Positions 7,048 through 13,675 of a DNA stretch of 14,439 bases are shown in pieces. The position numbers and the translations under genes were made by a program. The notes beneath the pieces are model-generated. The model made no database searches and was not told the origin of the DNA. It saw only the letters and a program-made list of their open reading frames with translations. Position 1 is the first letter of the stretch; the number at the start of each line of letters is the position of its first letter. Source of the DNA: JAFRXK01 sp045603305 (GTDB taxonomy: Bacteria > Bacillota > Clostridia > Lachnospirales > Lachnospiraceae); contig JAZULV010000055.1 in NCBI GenBank assembly GCA_045603305.1, positions 1 through 14,439 on the forward strand. Direction: 5' to 3'.

Positions 7048-8316
7048 ATGATAACAAAGTATTCAGTAGAAGAACTTAAGGTGCTTCTTGACAAATTAAT
7101 GGCAGAGTATGAAGAGTACAAATCACTTAATCTCGCATTAGATATGTCAAGAGGAAAGCCTTCACCGTCACAGCTTGATATTACTAACGATATGCTTGGT
7201 GCACTTGATAATTATGAAACTGAAAATGGTTTAGACGCTAGAAATTATGGCGTTCTTGATGGTATTCCTGAGATGAAGAAATTATTTTCAGATTTACTTG
7301 ATATTCCTGCAGAGAACATTATTATCGGTGGCAATTCAAGCTTAAATCTCATGTATGATAACTTCATGAGACTTTATGTATTCGGTACTCAGGGCAATAC
7401 TCCTTGGGGCAAGCTTGATGGTTACAAGTTCCTCTGTCCATGTCCTGGATATGACCGCCATTTTTCAGTAAGTGAAGAATTTGGCGCAGAGATGATTATT
7501 GTTCCTATGAACGAGAATGGTCCTGATATGGATTACGTTGAAAAGCTTGTTGCTGAAGACCCATCTATCAAGGGTATGTGGTGCGTGCCTCTTCATTCAA
7601 ATCCACAGGGTATCTGTTACAGCGATGAAACAGTTGAAAGATTAGTTTCCATGAAGACTGCAGCTCCGGACTTTAAGATTTTCTGGGATAACGCATATGG
7701 TGTTCATCACATTTATGAGGAAGTTAAGCTTCTTGATGTATTCAAGACCGCAGCCAAGTATGGCAATGAAGACAGAATTTATTACTTCTTCTCAACATCA
7801 AAGATTACATTCCCGGGTGCCGGCGTATCTATGATTGCTTCAAGCAAGGCAAATGTTGAGGAGATTAAGAAGCACATGACTATTCAGACAATTGGTCATG
7901 ACAAGCTTAACCAGTTAAAACATGTGAAGTATTTTGGTACAGCTGAGAACTTAAAGAAACACATGGATAAGCATGCCCAGTCTTTAAGACCAAAGTTTGA
8001 TATTGTGTTAAATACATTAGAGAAGGAGCTTGCCGGTACAGGTCTTGGTTCATGGACTTCTGTAAAGGGTGGATACTTTGTAGCAGTTGATACTTATCCG
8101 GGCTGTGCAAAGGAGACAGTTGCATTGGCGAAGGATGCCGGAGTTGTTATGACAGGTGCCGGAGCTACTTATCCATACATGAATGACCCGGAAGATAAGA
8201 ACATCAGAATTGCTCCTTCATATCCTACAGAAGAAGAGTTGCAGCAGGCAATGAATTTGTTCTGCCTTTGTGTAAAGATTGCCGGTGTTAAGAAGCTTCT
8301 TGAAGAGAGATGTTAA
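7048..8316 (+). CDS. PLP-dependent aminotransferase, class Ic aspartate aminotransferase-like (Corynebacterium AspT type)
   Basis: A 422-aa fold-type I PLP enzyme. The likely Schiff-base lysine is Lys252 in FFSTSKITFPGAGV. HSNPQG holds Asn185, which contacts the cofactor, and WDNAYGVHH holds Asp214 (pyridine nitrogen) and Tyr217. The N-terminal LDMSRGKPSPSQLD and the PCPGYDRHF segment at 131-139 are characteristic of the family typified by Corynebacterium glutamicum AspT, often labelled class Ic aspartate aminotransferase. It probably interconverts aspartate/oxaloacetate and glutamate/2-oxoglutarate, though specificity is not proven by sequence. The start is the ATG at 7048, with GGAGG 7 bases upstream; an ATG at 7042 is only one base from that site. 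A long hairpin terminator follows. Confidence 0.88.
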   Translation: MITKYSVEELKVLLDKLMAEYEEYKSLNLALDMSRGKPSPSQLDITNDMLGALDNYETENGLDARNYGVLDGIPEMKKLFSDLLDIPAENIIIGGNSSLNLMYDNFMRLYVFGTQGNTPWGKLDGYKFLCPCPGYDRHFSVSEEFGAEMIIVPMNENGPDMDYVEKLVAEDPSIKGMWCVPLHSNPQGICYSDETVERLVSMKTAAPDFKIFWDNAYGVHHIYEEVKLLDVFKTAAKYGNEDRIYYFFSTSKITFPGAGVSMIASSKANVEEIKKHMTIQTIGHDKLNQLKHVKYFGTAENLKKHMDKHAQSLRPKFDIVLNTLEKELAGTGLGSWTSVKGGYFVAVDTYPGCAKETVALAKDAGVVMTGAGATYPYMNDPEDKNIRIAPSYPTEEELQQAMNLFCLCVKIAGVKKLLEERC

Positions 8317-8335
8317 TTTTATAATTTAAATGTAG

Positions 8336-8424
8336 AAATCATATGAATGTTTTATCCCCACAGGCTTCGCTCAGGCTTGCGCCTTCAAGGCGCCTGTCAG
8401 GGATAAAAATTCATATGATTTTTT
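8336..8424 (+). terminator. Very long hairpin terminator or palindromic repeat
   Basis: The left arm 8336-8365 and right arm 8392-8421 pair over about 28 bp in three blocks: AAATCATATGAAT, TTTTATCCC and ACAGGC. Only a one-base bulge and a 1-versus-2-base interior loop interrupt them. The right arm runs into six T (8419-8424), so an intrinsic terminator for the aminotransferase gene is the simplest reading. The 26-nt loop is much more GC-rich than its surroundings. It contains a competing GCGCCTT/AAGGCGC palindrome (8379-8393) and a CAGGCTT direct repeat (8361, 8372). The stem is far longer than a terminator needs, suggesting a dispersed repeat. Confidence 0.8.
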
Positions 8425-8587
8425 ATTTAAATGATAAAAATAATATGTTTCAAGAAGCTTGGTAATTGTAAAAGCAATGCTTTGCAGAAAGGCGTAGGTG
8501 ACCGAGGTAGGTTGAGGAAATATAATAGTATGAATGCTTTAATTACATAGGTTTTGCTCAGGATATAGTTTTCTATTCAAAAGAAGA
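8425..8587. other. Intergenic stretch without a convincing gene
   Basis: This is the middle of the 358-bp gene-free gap 8317-8674. It holds a 39-codon open frame (ATG 8431 to TAG 8548-8550) with no ribosome site and no recognised product. It also holds a small hairpin (AAAGC/GCTTT around 8470-8482) and a TATAAT at 8521 without a proper -35 box. A decayed gene or small RNA is possible, but nothing here demonstrates either. Confidence 0.4.
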
Positions 8588-8616
8588 ATGACAAAGGTTG
8601 TAAGTAGTTGTATAAT
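8588..8616 (+). promoter_or_regulatory. Probable sigma-A promoter for the 8675-12177 gene cluster
   Basis: ATGACA (8588-8593; one mismatch to TTGACA), a 17-base spacer and a perfect TATAAT (8611-8616). The predicted start near 8623 leaves a leader of about 50 nt before the first gene of the cluster. Confidence 0.75.
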
Positions 8617-8674
8617 TAAATTTAACTATTTATTTGATATTTAGATTATTTGATTTAAGAGGGAGGATAATGAG

Positions 8675-8998
8675 ATGTTTGGTTTTGGAAAGAAGAAAGA
8701 GATGGATATGGTATCAGCTAAGAAGTTTTGGGACTGGTTCTCAGAAAATGAAGAATGGATTATTGCCAATATAAACACTAATGGAATGGATGTAGTATGG
8801 GAGGTTGATGAGCAGATAAAACCGGTATTTCCGTACTGTAAAAGAGAATTGGAGTTTCAGCTTGGATTCAATGACGGAGAGGGTGAGTTCTTTTTCTTCC
8901 ACTTCGGAAATAAAGATTTGATGAGAGATGCTGAGATTTTGAAGAATATGATGCCAAAGGATTTAGCTGAGCGTTGGGTGTTTGTAGCTGAGAGATAG
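8675..8998 (+). CDS. Small uncharacterised protein (107 aa)
   Basis: I do not recognise a characterised family. The layout is a short basic N-terminus (FGFGKKKE), then FWDWFSENEEWI, a middle with ELEFQLGF, an acidic-aromatic strand (GEGEFFFFHFGNK), and an end LKNMMPKDLAERWVFVAER. The order 'FW-WF-ene' ... 'L-f-lgf' ... 'F-hFGNkdl' ... 'mP--L--rWvf-a' resembles a group of small cytoplasmic conserved hypothetical proteins in Firmicutes and Bacteroidetes, some near polymorphic-toxin immunity genes. That link is from memory and weak. There is no signal peptide or membrane segment. The GGGAGG at 8661-8666 sets the start at 8675. It is the first gene behind a good promoter, and the next gene follows after 40 bp. 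Confidence 0.8.
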   Translation: MFGFGKKKEMDMVSAKKFWDWFSENEEWIIANINTNGMDVVWEVDEQIKPVFPYCKRELEFQLGFNDGEGEFFFFHFGNKDLMRDAEILKNMMPKDLAERWVFVAER

Positions 8999-9038
8999 AT
9001 TGTATTTTTATTTGAGAATATCCTGGAGGTGCGAAGTA

Positions 9039-9593
9039 ATGAATGTATTATTAATAAATTGCAGTCCGGTACGAAATGGTGCTACAGCAGAGATTATAAA
9101 TATAGCCGGTGCATGTTTGGAAGCAAAGCATGATGTTAAAAAAATATGTATAGATGATTATGAAATTAATTTTTGCAAAGGGTGCAGAACATGTCATACA
9201 ACAGCAAAGTGTATGCAAAATGATGATGTGTCAAAGGTTATCGAGGAATATATCCGGGCCGATATTATTATTTCTGTTTCTCCTTCATATTGGGCGGATA
9301 TTCCCGGGCAGTTTAAAGTATTTATTGACAGATGTACACCTTGGTGCAATACACACGAACCCCATGCGACAATAGGTCAAGGAAAAAGAGGGTATAGCAT
9401 TGCACTCAGAACAGGACCTAGTATGCGAGAATGCAATAGAATAATCGAAAGTATAGAACATTTCTATGGACATTTAGAAATAGAGGCAATGGATAGCCTG
9501 GGGCTTTGTTTAGTTGAATGTAAAGACGACGTAGAAGGCAGAAGAAGTGAGATAGAGGAGTTTTGTAATAAAATAATGCAACCGGGGGTATAA
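9039..9593 (+). CDS. Flavodoxin-fold NAD(P)H/FMN oxidoreductase with iron-sulfur motif (Isf-like)
   Basis: A 184-aa cytosolic flavoprotein. The N-terminus MNVLLINCSPVRNGAT supplies the FMN-phosphate loop (residues 9-16), and SPSYWADIPGQFKVFIDR at 81-98 is the conserved second flavin-binding region of the NADPH-dependent FMN reductase family. Between them, Cys46, Cys49, Cys52 and Cys58 form C-x2-C-x2-C-x5-C, matching the compact cysteine motif that binds a 4Fe-4S cluster in archaeal and clostridial iron-sulfur flavoproteins. It likely shuttles electrons from ferredoxin or a pyridine nucleotide; the substrate is unknown. The start is the ATG 9 bases after GGAGG (9025-9029); the frame runs farther upstream without a ribosome site. 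It lies 40 bp after the small unknown gene and 55 bp before the transporter. Confidence 0.85.
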   Translation: MNVLLINCSPVRNGATAEIINIAGACLEAKHDVKKICIDDYEINFCKGCRTCHTTAKCMQNDDVSKVIEEYIRADIIISVSPSYWADIPGQFKVFIDRCTPWCNTHEPHATIGQGKRGYSIALRTGPSMRECNRIIESIEHFYGHLEIEAMDSLGLCLVECKDDVEGRRSEIEEFCNKIMQPGV

Positions 9594-9648
9594 CGGAAGG
9601 GTATGTTAGCGTTATTATTCAGAAGATAAGTCTATGGAGGTATAGTGT

Positions 9649-10062
9649 ATGTGGTTTGTATTAGCATTATTATCAGCAGTTTTTGCAGCACTTACATCGA
9701 TATTGGCTAAAATAGGTATCGATGGAGTTAATTCAAATTTGGCAACAGCGATTAGAACAGTAGTTGTTGTATTTATGGCGTGGGGTATGGTCTTCTTGAC
9801 AAATGCACAGTCAGGGATTGTTGATATCAGCAAAAAAAGCTGGATTTTCCTGATTTTATCCGGACTTGCCACAGGAGCTTCATGGTTATGCTATTATAAA
9901 GCATTACAGGTTGGTGAGGCTTCAAAAGTAGTTCCGATTGATAAACTCAGTGTGGTTATTACATTGGTTTTAGCTTTTGTGTTTTTGCATGAGCAGTTTT
10001 CAACTAAGTCTCTGATTGGATGCGTGCTCATCGGTATTGGAACTTTGGTTATGGTTTTGTAG
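9649..10062 (+). CDS. Half-size EamA/DMT-family transporter
   Basis: A 137-aa protein with about five membrane segments and one EamA repeat. The repeat runs from WFVLALLSAVFAALTSILAK at the N-terminus to KVVPIDKLSVVITLVLAFVFLHEQFS and the final helix. The V-P-I-DKLSVVIT...FLHE motif is typical of the DMT superfamily. Full-size members have ten segments in two repeats, so this one probably works as a dimer, like the single-domain transporters of the family. The substrate cannot be read from sequence. GGAGG at 9636-9640 is 8 bases before the ATG. The following acetyltransferase starts only 24 bp after its stop, so the two are probably cotranscribed. Confidence 0.88.
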   Translation: MWFVLALLSAVFAALTSILAKIGIDGVNSNLATAIRTVVVVFMAWGMVFLTNAQSGIVDISKKSWIFLILSGLATGASWLCYYKALQVGEASKVVPIDKLSVVITLVLAFVFLHEQFSTKSLIGCVLIGIGTLVMVL

Positions 10063-10086
10063 TTTGTTAAGAGGATAGTAGAATTA

Positions 10087-10629
10087 ATGATAATAACCAA
10101 AAACAAATATAGTAGCGAAACAATTATAGCTAATAAAGTAAATGTATTTCCGGATAAACAAGAAAGATTATACATAAAAGTATTATCATCAAGTGAATTA
10201 CCAATTTTGTCTGAGCTATTTGAGTACAAGGATATTGAAGACATGATAGCCGAAAACACACGAAGTATTGAGCGTGGTATAATTGATATTTTTGTTCTCT
10301 TTGAGGATTCCAGATTGTTGGGAGAGCTTCATGTCATGTATCAAAGTGAGGATAATCAGACTGCAATTTTAGGTAAAAGAGCCTATCTGTTTGCATTTAG
10401 AATACATGAAGATTTTCAGTGCAGAGGATTGGGTAAGTATCTGATGAAGAGTGTTATTGATTATCTTGAAGAAAAGGGATACTCAGAGTTTACGATAGGC
10501 GTTGAAGATGATAATGTAAGAGCGATACATGTTTATGAGAAGTTTGGTTTTGACGAAATCATTGCACGAAAACGTGAGGAATATCAGGGGGATGAGTATG
10601 AGTATAATCTTTATTTGAAGCGTTGTTAG
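10087..10629 (+). CDS. GNAT-family N-acetyltransferase
   Basis: A 180-aa protein. The acetyl-CoA binding motif A is visible as FQCRGLGKYLMKSVIDYL (residues 110-127, Q-x-x-G-x-G). Motif B is VEDDNVRAIHVYEKFGFDEI (139-158), with the Asn and Tyr usual for GNAT enzymes. The first about 60 residues, including ELFEYKDIEDMIAENTRSIE, should form the acceptor-binding part. The C-terminus is acidic then basic. The acceptor is unknown; free amines, amino acids, antibiotics or protein N-termini are all possible. AGAGGA at 10070-10075 lies 11 bases before the ATG. It is close behind the EamA gene and unrelated in sequence detail to the next GNAT gene. Confidence 0.87.
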   Translation: MIITKNKYSSETIIANKVNVFPDKQERLYIKVLSSSELPILSELFEYKDIEDMIAENTRSIERGIIDIFVLFEDSRLLGELHVMYQSEDNQTAILGKRAYLFAFRIHEDFQCRGLGKYLMKSVIDYLEEKGYSEFTIGVEDDNVRAIHVYEKFGFDEIIARKREEYQGDEYEYNLYLKRC

Positions 10630-10696
10630 TGATTGATGGCAGCAAATTAGTTATTATTTTGTTGAAATAGAAATGATTGAATTTAACAGGAGAATT

Positions 10697-11323
10697 ATGA
10701 AAGAACTTATTATTAGAAACATAAACGAAAATGACTACTATGATGTAGAATACCTTACAAAAAGAGCATTCTGGAATATAAATATGCCGGGATGTGACGA
10801 ACACTACTTTGTGCATAGAATATGGAGTGATGAAGCTTATATTCCTGAAATATCTTTTTTGGCGGAGCTTAATGGTGAGATAGTAGGTGCAATTCTTTAT
10901 ACAAAATCAAGAGTTGAAACTGATAACGGAAGCGTCGATACATTAACCTTCGGGCCACTATGCGTTGAGCCGAAACTTCAGAGAGAAGGCATTGGTGGTT
11001 TACTGTTAAAAGCATCAATGGACAAGGCGAGGGAATGTGGACACAAGGCGATTTTCATATGCGGAGTGCCGGAATACTATCCAAGACATGGTTTTGTTAC
11101 AGCTGATAAGTTAGGCGTTTCCATGCCAGACGGCTCCAATTTTGATGCCTTTATGGGAATTGAATTAGAAGAGGGAAGTTTAAAAGGTGTTAAAGGAAAG
11201 TTTTACGAGGCTGATGTATGCATTTGTGATATTCATGACGAAGCATATATGAAAGAGGTTGAAGAATTTGATAAGAAGTTTCCTTACATGGAGAAATTGA
11301 TACTGCCGGGGCAGTGGAGATAA
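10697..11323 (+). CDS. GNAT-family N-acetyltransferase, YhbS-like
   Basis: A 208-aa acetyltransferase. After the N-terminal IRNINENDYYDVEYLTKRAF come LAELNGEIVGAILY (about 55-68), then motif A: LTFGPLCVEPKLQREGIGG at 83-101. FICGVPEYYPRHGFV at 120-134 follows; the 'G-p-YY-r-GF' block points to the YhbS (COG3153) branch. About 70 extra C-terminal residues complete the domain. The acceptor is unknown. I place the start at 10697 because AGGAGA (10688-10693) lies just before it, although the spacing is short. An in-frame ATG at 10673 would add 8 residues but has no ribosome site. Confidence 0.86.
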   Translation: MKELIIRNINENDYYDVEYLTKRAFWNINMPGCDEHYFVHRIWSDEAYIPEISFLAELNGEIVGAILYTKSRVETDNGSVDTLTFGPLCVEPKLQREGIGGLLLKASMDKARECGHKAIFICGVPEYYPRHGFVTADKLGVSMPDGSNFDAFMGIELEEGSLKGVKGKFYEADVCICDIHDEAYMKEVEEFDKKFPYMEKLILPGQWR

Positions 11324-11358
11324 ATTAATTATTAAACTAGATTTTGCAGGTGATAATT

Positions 11359-12177
11359 GTGTTAATTAAGATAGGCAACTTTGAATTTACTGAAGTGTGG
11401 GATGGCGTATTCTACAAAAAATTATCAAACTATCCTGAAATATCAGACTGGGAAGTTAGAAATATTATTGAATTTATAGACTATGAAAACGCTCACGGGC
11501 GAAAGTGTGACATTGAATGTGACAATTCGGATTTGCTGGATACGATTAATGCTAAAATATTGGATAGGGATAACTATATAAATACGCCTCGTCCTGAATT
11601 AATTACAGAGTGTACCGCTTGTCCCTATAGAAAAGGGTGCGTTACTGAATTTGTGTGCCATACAACTTCTTTAGAGAATGCCATTAAAATATTCGAATCC
11701 GGCAAACTGTTATCGGCACTTAATGCAAGGAAAGTTCCGGTGGAGCAGTTGATGAAAGAGAAGCGAAATGCGGCCAACGACCCGGCAGATTATTTCGAGT
11801 ATATAATGTTTGCCTGGGGAAATTGTCAGGCAGGGGACAGGCTTGTCATGGAGCGAAAGCTGGAGAGATTTCCAGATGAAAATGATTTAAGTGTGGACTT
11901 TACTCCGGGGATAAGATACTATTTCAGATATGATGATTTGATAAAGTATCCGAATGCAGTTTTTGATGGTGTACTGCCACTAAAGGTTAAGGACGAGATC
12001 GTGCTTAAGGACTGGGTGTCTGCAATTGTCATTCCGGATGAATTAAGAACCGAAGTTGAAACTGCAGTACCTTGCGAGCTGAAAGATAAAGTGATATACG
12101 TCAAAAATAATTGCAAGGATATTTGGGACTGGTCAGAAAAGGTATATAGTATTATTGAAAAGACAATTGAAAAATAG
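11359..12177 (+). CDS. Unrecognised protein with Cys cluster and possible ADP-ribosyltransferase-like motif
   Basis: I cannot assign a characterised family. In the 272-aa form, residues 1-80 are mixed (IGNFEFTEVWDGVFYKKL...). A cysteine cluster follows: Cys85, Cys88, Cys94 and Cys100 (C-x2-C-x5-C-x5-C), suited to binding Zn or Fe-S. Directly after it comes HTTSLENAIKIFESGKLLSA (101-120), which resembles the first NAD-binding motif of ADP-ribosyltransferase-fold proteins such as DarT and RNA 2'-phosphotransferase (H-x-T then 'I-x-x-G-x-L'). Aromatic strands (YFEYIMFAWG at 145-154, RYYFRYDDL at 186-194) and a VKDEIVLKDWV segment (210-220) could be the later motifs, but that is inference. The start is GTG 11359 with AGGTGA 5 bases upstream; TTG 11344 and GTG 11350 are in-frame alternatives. 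It is last in the six-gene cluster; the next gene has its own promoter. Confidence 0.75.
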   Translation: MLIKIGNFEFTEVWDGVFYKKLSNYPEISDWEVRNIIEFIDYENAHGRKCDIECDNSDLLDTINAKILDRDNYINTPRPELITECTACPYRKGCVTEFVCHTTSLENAIKIFESGKLLSALNARKVPVEQLMKEKRNAANDPADYFEYIMFAWGNCQAGDRLVMERKLERFPDENDLSVDFTPGIRYYFRYDDLIKYPNAVFDGVLPLKVKDEIVLKDWVSAIVIPDELRTEVETAVPCELKDKVIYVKNNCKDIWDWSEKVYSIIEKTIEK

Positions 12178-12189
12178 TTAATTTTTTGC

Positions 12190-12218
12190 TTGTGTGATAG
12201 ACAAAATGCTCATATAAT
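12190..12218 (+). promoter_or_regulatory. Probable sigma-A promoter for the aminotransferase gene at 12263
   Basis: TTGTGT (12190-12195), a 17-base spacer and a perfect TATAAT (12213-12218). The predicted start near 12225 gives a leader of about 38 nt. Confidence 0.7.
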
Positions 12219-12262
12219 TAGACCTAGTATATTTTGATATAGAAGTTATGGAGGAAGTAAGT

Positions 12263-13447
12263 ATGTATTCTAAAGAAATGGTTGGCCTTGGCAGCAAGCG
12301 TTCAACAATAAGAGAGATTTTTGAGTATGGTAAGAAGAGAGCAGCGGTTGTAGGTGCGGAGAATATTTTTGATTTTAGTATCGGTAATCCTAGCGTGCCG
12401 GCGCCTGATTGTGTAAATGAGACTATTAAGGAACTTGTTGATTCAACAAATTCAACTATTCTTCATGGATATACAAGCGCACAGGGTGATGCGGGAGTCA
12501 GAGCAACTCTTGCTGAGTCAATTAACAAGAGATTTGGCATGTCTATCACAGGCGACAATTTGTACATTACAGTTGGAGCGGCAGCATCTTTAAGCATTTG
12601 TCTTAGAGCCCTTGCTGAGGAAGGTGATGAGTTCATAACATTTGCTCCGTATTTCCCGGAGTATAAGTGCTTTGTTGAGGCAAATGGCTGCGAGCTTAAG
12701 GTTGTACCTGCCCAGATTGAGGACTTCCAGATTAACTTTGAGGAGTTTGAAAAGATTATCAATAAGAATACAAAGGGCATTATTGTGAACTCACCTAACA
12801 ACCCTTCAGGTGTTGTTTATTCTGAGGAGACAATAATAAAGCTTGCAAAGGTGCTTAAGGAGAAGTCAGCTGAATATGGCAAGCCGATATTCCTTATTGC
12901 CGACGAGCCTTATAGAGAGATTGCTTATGATAATGCAGTGGTTCCATATTTACCAAAGTATTATAACGATACTTTCGTATGCTATTCATACAGTAAGTCC
13001 CTTTCACTTCCGGGTGAGCGTATCGGTTACATAGTAGTGCCTGACGAGGTTACTGATTCTAAGTTAGCCTATGCGGCTGTTTGCGGTGCAGGACGTGCTT
13101 TAGGTTATGTAAATGCACCGGCACTTTTCCAGAGAGTTATTGCGAAGTGCTGCGAGGAGACTTCTGATATATCAATTTACCAGAAGAACAGAGACATGCT
13201 TTATGATGCCCTTATAAAGAACGGATTCAAGTGTGTGAAGCCGGAGGGTGCATTCTACTTGTTCCCACAGGCGTTAGAGGAAGATGCTTACGCTTTCTGT
13301 GAGAAGGCGAAGGAGTTAGACCTGCTTTTAGTTCCTGGTGATGATTTTGGTTGTCCGGGACATGTGCGTATATCCTACTGTGTTCAGAATGAGATGATTC
13401 AGAGAGCGATACCGGCATTTGAGAAGCTTGCCAAAATGTACAAATAA
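12263..13447 (+). CDS. Class I/II pyridoxal-phosphate aminotransferase (AspB-like)
   Basis: A 394-aa fold-type I aminotransferase. Key sites are FSIGNPSVPAP near the N-terminus, VNSPNNPSGVVYS with Asn180, ADEPYREIAY with Asp214 and Tyr217, and YSYSKSLSLPGERIGY with the PLP lysine Lys245 and phosphate-contact Arg253. The C-terminal HVRISYCV carries the likely substrate-carboxylate Arg. The sequence is unrelated in detail to the class Ic enzyme at 7048, so the window has two independent aminotransferases. Aspartate or a broad amino-acid range is likely; the exact substrate is not decidable. The start at 12263 follows GGAGGAA (12250-12256); an ATG at 12248 overlaps that site and would add five residues. 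The gene appears monocistronic, with its own promoter and terminator. Confidence 0.92.
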   Translation: MYSKEMVGLGSKRSTIREIFEYGKKRAAVVGAENIFDFSIGNPSVPAPDCVNETIKELVDSTNSTILHGYTSAQGDAGVRATLAESINKRFGMSITGDNLYITVGAAASLSICLRALAEEGDEFITFAPYFPEYKCFVEANGCELKVVPAQIEDFQINFEEFEKIINKNTKGIIVNSPNNPSGVVYSEETIIKLAKVLKEKSAEYGKPIFLIADEPYREIAYDNAVVPYLPKYYNDTFVCYSYSKSLSLPGERIGYIVVPDEVTDSKLAYAAVCGAGRALGYVNAPALFQRVIAKCCEETSDISIYQKNRDMLYDALIKNGFKCVKPEGAFYLFPQALEEDAYAFCEKAKELDLLLVPGDDFGCPGHVRISYCVQNEMIQRAIPAFEKLAKMYK

Positions 13448-13457
13448 TTGAATTATT

Positions 13458-13501
13458 GGAGCTTTTACAAAATAGTTATCTATGGAGTAGAAGCTCCTTT
13501 T
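13458..13501 (+). terminator. Intrinsic terminator after the aminotransferase gene
   Basis: GGAGCTTTTAC (13458-13468) pairs with GTAGAAGCTCC (13487-13497) over 11 bp with one G-U pair. TTTT follows at 13498-13501. The 18-nt loop can form a small ATAG/CTAT hairpin. The T-run is short. Confidence 0.75.
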
Positions 13502-13523
13502 GTATGTCTTTGAGAAACATTTA

Positions 13524-13582
13524 TTTTGTAATAGCGGCTTTATTTTATTAATAGCAGATTTGATTTGTTTTATTAATAGCAA
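13524..13582. repeat. Short degenerate AT-rich direct repeats
   Basis: Three related copies: TTTTGTAATAGCGG (13524-13537), TTTTATTAATAGCAG (13543-13557) and TTTTATTAATAGCAA (13568-13582). The shared AATAGC core recurs at intervals of 20 and 25 bases. They lie upstream of the GNAT gene at 13676; no function is evident. Confidence 0.5.
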
Positions 13583-13593
13583 ATTAGGTAAAC

Positions 13594-13652
13594 TTGCATT
13601 TATTGTTTTTTTATAATATTATAACAAAAGATATTTATATTTATCGTATAAT
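13594..13652 (+). promoter_or_regulatory. Promoter region of the GNAT gene at 13676 (two weak candidates)
   Basis: One candidate is TTGCAT (13594-13599) with TATTAT (13617-13622), 17-base spacer. The other is a perfect TATAAT at 13647-13652 without a recognisable -35 box. The region is too AT-rich to choose between them. Confidence 0.35.
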
Positions 13653-13675
13653 AGTAAGTAAAGGTGGGATGTCAT

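Noticed and set aside
9600..9626. Eight-codon open frame between the flavoprotein and EamA genes
   Set aside because: Too short, with a purine-rich site too close to its ATG, and no regulatory codon pattern such as an attenuator leader.
10642..10667. Possible hairpin CAGCAAA/TTTGTTG between the two GNAT genes
   Set aside because: Weak AT-rich stem followed by AAATAG rather than a T-run; not a terminator.
12160..12189. A/T-rich inverted sequence at the end of the Cys-cluster gene with a T-run
   Set aside because: The stem would be almost wholly A-T with no stable core; it is not convincing as a terminator.
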